10,134 bases of DNA from an uncultured Clostridia bacterium (GTDB taxonomy: Bacteria; Bacillota; Clostridia; Oscillospirales; Acutalibacteraceae): the NCBI GenBank assembly GCA_946186725.1, contig CAMHOI010000027.1:1-10134 (forward strand). Reading direction: 5' to 3'. Under the pieces are notes generated by a model, which saw only the letters and a list, made by a program, of their open reading frames with translations, had not been told where the DNA came from and made no database searches. The position numbers and the translations under genes were made by a program. Below are positions 6,227 to 10,134 of this stretch, in pieces. The first letter of the stretch is position 1, and each line of letters begins with the position of its first letter.

Positions 6227-7096
6227 TTATTCTCCCGGTGTGTCGGGCACGGCGACCTCGCCCTGCCCCTCAAAGGCGGTGATGATCATGACGTTGCGGC
6301 AGCCAAGCAGGTCGGCGGCGGGGCGCACAAAAGCGCGCAGAGTGAGCTCGCCCGGGTCCTTGGTCACGCTCTCCACCGTACCGACGGTCAGCCCGGCGGG
6401 GAAGAGGCCACTGCCGCCCGTGGTGACCAGGACGTCGCCCGCCACGACGGTGGCATAGCGATCCAAATTGGTCATGACGCAGGCGCCGTCGGGCGCGGCG
6501 TCCAAGCTGCCCGAAACGATGCCGCTGTCGTCCGTGCGCCGGTCATAGGCGCCGACGTTGACGGCGGGATCGAGCAGGGTGGCCACGGTACAGTACGTGG
6601 GCGCGACGGCGGTGACGTAACCGACCAGCCCGTCGGCGGTGATGACGACGTCGTGGGCGCTGACGCCGTCCAGACTGCCGGCGTCAAGCGTCATGGCGGC
6701 GTAGATGTCGGCGGGATCGCGGGCGATCACGCGCGCCGAGCAGAAAAGGTAATCCCCATGCTCCTCCTTGAGTCCGAGGAAATCCTTGTAAAACGCGTTT
6801 TCGTTAAGGGCCTCCTGCCAGTTCTGCTTCTCCTGCCGGAGGGCGTTGAGCTCCTCCCGGAGCTCGGCGTTCTCCTGCTTGAGGGCATCCCGTTCCGAAT
6901 ACATGCCGAAGAAGCCGCTCACGCCGTCCGCGGCCGAAGAAAAGGCGCGCTGGATGGGCATGACGACCGACCCGAGGAACATATTCTGCGGCGCCGCCCA
7001 GCCGCCCACGGCCGCGACGGTGACGGTGATCACGATCAGCACCGTCAGGATGCCGCCGATCCACCAGAACCGCTTGCTTCGGAATAACCGTCTCAT
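6227..7096 (-). CDS. mreC: Rod-shape-determining protein MreC
   Basis: MreC is a bitopic membrane protein whose outer domain contacts PBP2 and helps organise the elongasome. It has 289 residues, about the Bacillus subtilis length. A basic N-terminus (MRRLFRSKR) and one membrane helix (about 11-33) precede a coiled coil (about 66-100, ERDALKQENAELREEL) with regular leucines and many charged residues. The double beta-barrel domain follows: DPADIYAAMTLDAGSLDGV (127-145), DGLVGYV (155-161), LLDPAVNVGA (174-183), and the conserved turn GSGLFPAGLTVGTV (228-241). The start at 7096 lies 18 bases after mreB with GGGGGA upstream. The gene ends one base before mreD, so it is clearly part of one transcription unit. 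Confidence 0.95.
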   Translation of the reverse strand: MRRLFRSKRFWWIGGILTVLIVITVTVAAVGGWAAPQNMFLGSVVMPIQRAFSSAADGVSGFFGMYSERDALKQENAELREELNALRQEKQNWQEALNENAFYKDFLGLKEEHGDYLFCSARVIARDPADIYAAMTLDAGSLDGVSAHDVVITADGLVGYVTAVAPTYCTVATLLDPAVNVGAYDRRTDDSGIVSGSLDAAPDGACVMTNLDRYATVVAGDVLVTTGGSGLFPAGLTVGTVESVTKDPGELTLRAFVRPAADLLGCRNVMIITAFEGQGEVAVPDTPGE

Positions 7097-7114
7097 ACTT
7101 TTCCCCCGCGGCGT

Positions 7115-8125
7115 TTAATACTTGCGCCGCTTGTCGTAGGTGTCAAAGGGCAGGTTGGCCTCCAGCCGCTTGCGGGTGCCCTCCACCACGCAGTCGAGGG
7201 GATTCTCCGCGATGTGGACGGGAATGGAGGTCTCCTCCTGAATGAGCTTGTCAATGCCGCGCAGCAGGGCGCCGCCGCCCGTCAGGGTGATGCCGCGGTC
7301 AATGATGTCGGCGGCCAGCTCGGGCGGCGTGTTCTCCAGAGTGGAGCGGATGGCCTCAACCACCTTTTGCAGGGGATCGGCCAACGCTTCCCGCACTTCG
7401 GCAGCGGTCACGGTGACGTTCTTGGGCAGGCCGTCGATGAGGTTGCGCCCCTTGATCTCCATGTTGCCCTCGTTCTCGTACTCCCAGGCCGAGCCGATGG
7501 CGATCTTGATCTCCTCAGCCGTGCGCTCGCCGATCAGAAGGTTGTGCTTGCGACGGATATAGTTGATGATGGCCTCGTCAAAATCGTCCCCCGCGGTACG
7601 CACTGAGCGGGAGGTTACGATGTCGCCCAGCGAGAGGATGGCCACCTCGCTGGTGCCGCCCCCGATGTCGACGATCATGCTCCCCGTCGCGTCCCAGACG
7701 GGCAGGCCGGCTCCGATGGCCGCCGCCATGGGCTCCTCGATCAGGTCGATCTCCCGCGCGCCGGCGTGGTGGGCGGCGTCGTAGACGGCGCGGCTCTCCA
7801 CCTCGGTGACGCCGGAGGGGATGCAGATGACCAGACGGGTATTGGACAGAAAACTGCCCTTGAGGGCGGAGCGGATGAAGCGCTTGAGCATGATGGCGGT
7901 CACGTCGAAATCGGCGATGACGCCGTCCTTGAGGGGGCGCACCGCGACGATGGAGCCGGGGGTGCGGCCGATCATTTCCTTGGCCTCGGTGCCCACGGCC
8001 CGCACGGCCTGATTGCGCACGTCGACCGCCACGACCGAGGGCTCGCGCATGATGATGCCCTTGCCCTTGACGCAGACCAAGGTGTTGGCGGTGCCGAGGT
8101 CGATGCCGATGTCTCTGGTAAACAT
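7115..8125 (-). CDS. mreB: Actin-like rod-shape protein MreB
   Basis: MreB is the actin homologue that forms membrane-bound filaments on the inner face of the cell membrane and orients lateral wall synthesis. The protein is 336 residues, close to family length. It shows the actin-fold nucleotide motifs: phosphate-1 IDLGTANT (8-15), the connecting EEPMAAAIGAGLPV (130-143), phosphate-2 DIGGGTSEVAI (153-163) and the adenosine motif TGGGALLRG (282-290). The ATG at 8125 has AAGGAG seven bases upstream and gives the standard MreB N-terminus. It has its own promoter in the maf-mreB gap and is first in mreB-mreC-mreD-mrdA. Paralogues such as Mbl are near-identical in motif; the mreCD neighbours favour MreB. 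In many Bacillota radC lies between maf and mreB; here it does not. Confidence 0.97.
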   Translation of the reverse strand: MFTRDIGIDLGTANTLVCVKGKGIIMREPSVVAVDVRNQAVRAVGTEAKEMIGRTPGSIVAVRPLKDGVIADFDVTAIMLKRFIRSALKGSFLSNTRLVICIPSGVTEVESRAVYDAAHHAGAREIDLIEEPMAAAIGAGLPVWDATGSMIVDIGGGTSEVAILSLGDIVTSRSVRTAGDDFDEAIINYIRRKHNLLIGERTAEEIKIAIGSAWEYENEGNMEIKGRNLIDGLPKNVTVTAAEVREALADPLQKVVEAIRSTLENTPPELAADIIDRGITLTGGGALLRGIDKLIQEETSIPVHIAENPLDCVVEGTRKRLEANLPFDTYDKRRKY

Positions 8126-8132
8126 ATCGTTT

Positions 8133-8138
8133 CTCCTT
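8133..8138 (-). promoter_or_regulatory. Ribosome binding site of mreB
   Basis: AAGGAG lies seven bases before the mreB ATG at 8125, an ideal spacing. It confirms that start and gives mreB one of the two best-formed Shine-Dalgarno sites in the window, as expected for an abundant filament protein. Confidence 0.88.
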
Positions 8139-8165
8139 CAAGCGAAGTATGCGTAAACGGTCAGA

Positions 8166-8199
8166 ATTATAGTATAACCCGAACCAACGGGATTGACAA
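8166..8199 (-). promoter_or_regulatory. Sigma-A-type promoter for the mreBCD-mrdA operon
   Basis: A -35 box TTGTCA (8199-8194) and a -10 box TATACT (8176-8171) are spaced by 17 bases. A perfect TATAAT (8171-8166) overlaps the end of the first -10 box but has no -35 box at the right distance, so TATACT is the likelier partner. Transcription should start near 8164, leaving a leader of roughly 40 bases before mreB. It lies in the 83-base gap after maf and separates mreB transcription from the U32-maf unit. Confidence 0.82.
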
Positions 8200-8212
8200 C
8201 GGTTTTTGTCAA
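8193..8212 (-). repeat. Inverted repeat at the maf stop codon and mreB -35 box
   Basis: The arms TTGACAA (8193-8199 on the plus strand) and TTGTCAA (8206-8212) are perfect seven-base complements around six bases, CGGTTT. The repeat covers the maf stop codon and most of the mreB -35 box. No T-tract follows on the minus strand, so it does not look like a maf terminator. A regulator binding site is possible, but chance symmetry around a -35-like sequence is also plausible. Confidence 0.45.
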
Positions 8213-8772
8213 TTTTCCGGAAGAATTTGTCGCGCCGTGAGACGGCGAGCCAGCGCGCCCGCCGGCAGACCCATGACGGTGAAAAAATCCCCTTCGATCC
8301 GCCTGACCAGCGCCGCGCCGCGCCCCTGGATGCCATAGGCGCCCGCTTTGTCCAGCGGTTCGCCCGTGGCGACGTAGCGAGCGATCTCTTCCCCGTTCAG
8401 AGGATAGAAGGTGACCCTGGCGGAATCGACGAACGTCTCCTTTTCGCCGTCCCGCATGAGGCAGACTCCGGTGTAGACGGTATGGGTGCGCCCCGAAAGC
8501 GCGGCCAGCATCCGCTCGGCATCCTCCGCGTCGGCGGGTTTGCCGATGGGAGTGCCGTCGAGAGTGACGAGGGTATCCGAGCCGAGCACCCATTCGCCGG
8601 GGTGACGGGCTGAGACGGCGGCGGCCTTCCGCTCCGCGAGCAGGGCGACGGCCTTGTCCGCGGTCAGGTCCCCCGTCTCCTCGTCGCAGTCGGCGACGTC
8701 CCGCACGTAAGCGTAGCCCATCATAGACAAGATCTCGCCCCGTCTGGGGGAGCCGGAAGCCAAAACGATCAT
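8209..8772 (-). CDS. maf: Maf-family nucleoside triphosphate pyrophosphatase
   Basis: Maf proteins hydrolyse noncanonical or excess nucleoside triphosphates to monophosphate and pyrophosphate in the cytoplasm; the YhdE branch acts on dTTP and UTP. The protein has 187 residues, the usual size. Motifs in order: LASGSPRRGEIL (4-15); GSDTLV with the likely catalytic D66 (64-69); GKPADAEDAERMLAALSGRTHTVYTGV (77-103); and EPLDKAGAYGIQGRGA (138-153) followed by IEGDFFTVMGLP (159-170). The DKAGAYGIQG stretch is typical of the dTTPase/UTPase branch. The frame extends upstream to an ATG at 8853, but that part overlaps the U32 gene and has no Maf similarity. The ATG at 8772 has AGAGG eight bases upstream and yields the standard start MIVLASGSPRR. 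It lies 14 bases after the U32 stop codon and is probably co-transcribed with that gene. Confidence 0.96.
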   Translation of the reverse strand: MIVLASGSPRRGEILSMMGYAYVRDVADCDEETGDLTADKAVALLAERKAAAVSARHPGEWVLGSDTLVTLDGTPIGKPADAEDAERMLAALSGRTHTVYTGVCLMRDGEKETFVDSARVTFYPLNGEEIARYVATGEPLDKAGAYGIQGRGAALVRRIEGDFFTVMGLPAGALARRLTARQILPEN

Positions 8773-8786
8773 GCGCCGCACCTCTT

Positions 8787-10134
8787 TTACAGTACGCCCC
8801 GGCGGGAAAGGCCGCGGGTGAAATCGCCGTCGGGCTTGCGGCCCTCCTCCCACGCGATCAGCACCTCAAGGCACCGCTCGGGGCTCTCATCGGTAAAGCG
8901 GAAGAAAACGTGGTCGAAGCCGGCGGTCGGATCCTCCACCCAAAGGGGGAGGGCATTCTGGATTTCGCTGACCCCGTCGCGGCAGACCAGGGGAAAGGCC
9001 ATTCCCTTGCGGTCGACCAGAACGCGGGGACAGCGGGCGCAGTCCCGCCTTCCGCCGCGGGGGCAGTTGCGGGTGAGCATCAGAGGAAGGCGGCCGTAGA
9101 CCGGCATCCCGCCCCGGCCGACGGCTCTCGCCTGCGCCGTGGTCAGTTCGCAGGAGAGGGTCGCCTCCGCGGCGTAGGGAGAAGCGGCCTCCAGAGCGAT
9201 GCGGGTAAACAGATTCATTCCCGTGCCCAGGTGGACGGCCAGCCCCGCCTCGCGAGCAAGAGCGACGGCGGCCCAGTTGTGGCAGAGCGCCGCGACAGCG
9301 CGCCCCCGCCACGCCTCCAGACGGCGGCGCACGTCCTCCTCCCGCCCGAAAAAGGCGCGGGGCAGTTCGACCCCAACCTCGACGTCCAAAGACGGGGGCG
9401 CCTCACTCACGGGAAGATAGACGCGGTCGACGCCGGGCAGACGGTCGGGCAGCTGCGCCGCGCAGGAAAAGCGGGCATAGCGGCGGGGACGGCTGTCCTG
9501 ACGGCAGACTGCCGAAGGCAGCGCCGGACGGGAAAAGGGGATCGCTTGGGGCCGCCGGGCGGCGAGCAGGGCCTCGACGGCCTGACGCCGCAGGGCGTTG
9601 ATCGCCGACACGGGCAGGGTGCTCCTCCCGTCCAGATCGGCGGTGCATTCGGTCATAAAGAAAGGGGTGCCGCCCAGCTTGCCGCACAGTTCGGCGGCGC
9701 GCTCTTCCGTCAGGGGTCGGGTGAGGGCGGCCTGCGGGGTCTCCCCCTCGGCCGTCGCGGTGTGCGCCCCGTCCGACAGCGTGAGCGCCGAAGGCACGCC
9801 CTCCCGCAGAGTCAGGGCGGCGCGCACGGGAACGCGGGGCCGCTCAGCACGGTAGAGAGCGTGGATGGCGCCCAGCACCTCGGCCGAGGCGGCTTCGTCC
9901 TCCTCGGTGCGGCGGCCGAACATCCCGGCGCCCAAACGGCCGGTAAAATAGCCGTCCGTATGGCCGGAGCGGCGGAAGATCCGGTCCAGCAGGCCGTCGG
10001 TCTCCCGATCGGGCGCCTCCCCGTCCAGACGGCGGCGGAAGGCGGCGGTGGCGGCGGCCACGTACTCGGGGCGCTTGCTCCGTCCCTCGATCTTGAGGGA
10101 GGTCACCCCGATCTTTGCCAGCTCGTCCAACCGG
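8787..10134 (-). CDS. U32-family peptidase-like protein, C-terminal part (N-terminus outside the window)
   Basis: About 449 residues are visible, and the frame is open through the right edge. The 'start' at 10130 is only an internal TTG, so the real start lies outside. The first visible block (10130 down to about 10040) reads LDELAKIGVTSLKIEGRSKRPEYVAAATAAFRRRLD, the typical end of the U32 core domain. A variable middle resembles the DUF3656-type region of collagenase-like U32 proteins and of E. coli RlhA (YdcP, needed for 23S rRNA hydroxylation). The C-terminal block has YGRLPLMLTRNCP and four cysteines (356, 364, 367 and 383, counting from base 10130), followed by VSEIQNALPL (387-396). Some U32 proteins use four cysteines to hold a 4Fe-4S cluster, so metal binding is plausible. 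Despite the family name, several members modify RNA or act in ubiquinone synthesis; peptidase activity should not be assumed. Confidence 0.88.
   Translation of the reverse strand, partial: RLDELAKIGVTSLKIEGRSKRPEYVAAATAAFRRRLDGEAPDRETDGLLDRIFRRSGHTDGYFTGRLGAGMFGRRTEEDEAASAEVLGAIHALYRAERPRVPVRAALTLREGVPSALTLSDGAHTATAEGETPQAALTRPLTEERAAELCGKLGGTPFFMTECTADLDGRSTLPVSAINALRRQAVEALLAARRPQAIPFSRPALPSAVCRQDSRPRRYARFSCAAQLPDRLPGVDRVYLPVSEAPPSLDVEVGVELPRAFFGREEDVRRRLEAWRGRAVAALCHNWAAVALAREAGLAVHLGTGMNLFTRIALEAASPYAAEATLSCELTTAQARAVGRGGMPVYGRLPLMLTRNCPRGGRRDCARCPRVLVDRKGMAFPLVCRDGVSEIQNALPLWVEDPTAGFDHVFFRFTDESPERCLEVLIAWEEGRKPDGDFTRGLSRRGVL

Noticed and set aside
6224..7087. 287-residue open frame on the plus strand opposite mreC
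   Set aside because: Antisense shadow with GGG- and DD-rich low-complexity product; the minus strand encodes a normal MreC.
8206..8222. Possible terminator after maf from the TTGACAA/TTGTCAA repeat
   Set aside because: The stem is short and AT-rich, and no T-tract follows it on the minus strand.
8773..8853. N-terminal extension of Maf from an ATG at 8853
   Set aside because: It overlaps the end of the U32 gene and has no Maf similarity; the start at 8772 gives the conserved MIVLASGSPRR.

Overview
The window is a compact, GC-rich stretch of bacterial chromosome in which every gene I can support lies on the minus strand. Gene content and order (maf-mreBCD-PBP2-minD, then hisS-aspS behind a T-box riboswitch) point to Bacillota. 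The cysteine-rich insertion in HisRS, a short MgsA beside MinD, and the high GC suggest a GC-rich Clostridia lineage, possibly Oscillospiraceae/Ruminococcaceae. That placement is inference from gene context and remembered family features.

Read in transcription order (right to left), the layout is as follows. (1) 10134-8787: the C-terminal part of a large U32-family peptidase-like protein, cut by the window edge. (2) 8772-8209: maf, a house-cleaning nucleotide pyrophosphatase, 14 bases after the U32 gene. (3) 8199-8166: a clear sigma-A-type promoter, with an inverted repeat over its -35 side. (4) 8125-3659: mreB, mreC, mreD and mrdA (PBP2), the rod-shape/elongasome block, with spacings of 18 bases, 1 base and a 4-base ATGA overlap. 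(5) 3657-3629: a second strong promoter directly after the PBP2 stop codon. (6) 3597-2412: a MinD-like ATPase and a methylglyoxal-synthase-like protein. (7) 2406-2163: a T-box leader ending in an intrinsic terminator. (8) 2147-1: hisS and the 5' part of aspS, one base apart.

The genes fall into two working groups. MreB, MreC, MreD and PBP2 form the machinery that guides lateral cell-wall synthesis, and MinD belongs to the same shape/division neighbourhood. HisRS and AspRS charge tRNAs, and their leader should raise expression when the cognate tRNA is uncharged. The specifier (GAC) and the tRNA-end-binding bases (UGGC) both point to tRNA-Asp rather than tRNA-His, although hisS is the first gene.

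This is mostly a conserved housekeeping region, and I see no mobile element, CRISPR array, rRNA or tRNA. The points most worth a second look are the MgsA-like protein with two changed active-site positions, MinD without MinC or MinE, the predicted Asp specificity of the leader, and the two well-formed internal promoters. No gene-free stretch exceeds 300 bases; the longest (2148-2411) is almost entirely the T-box leader.
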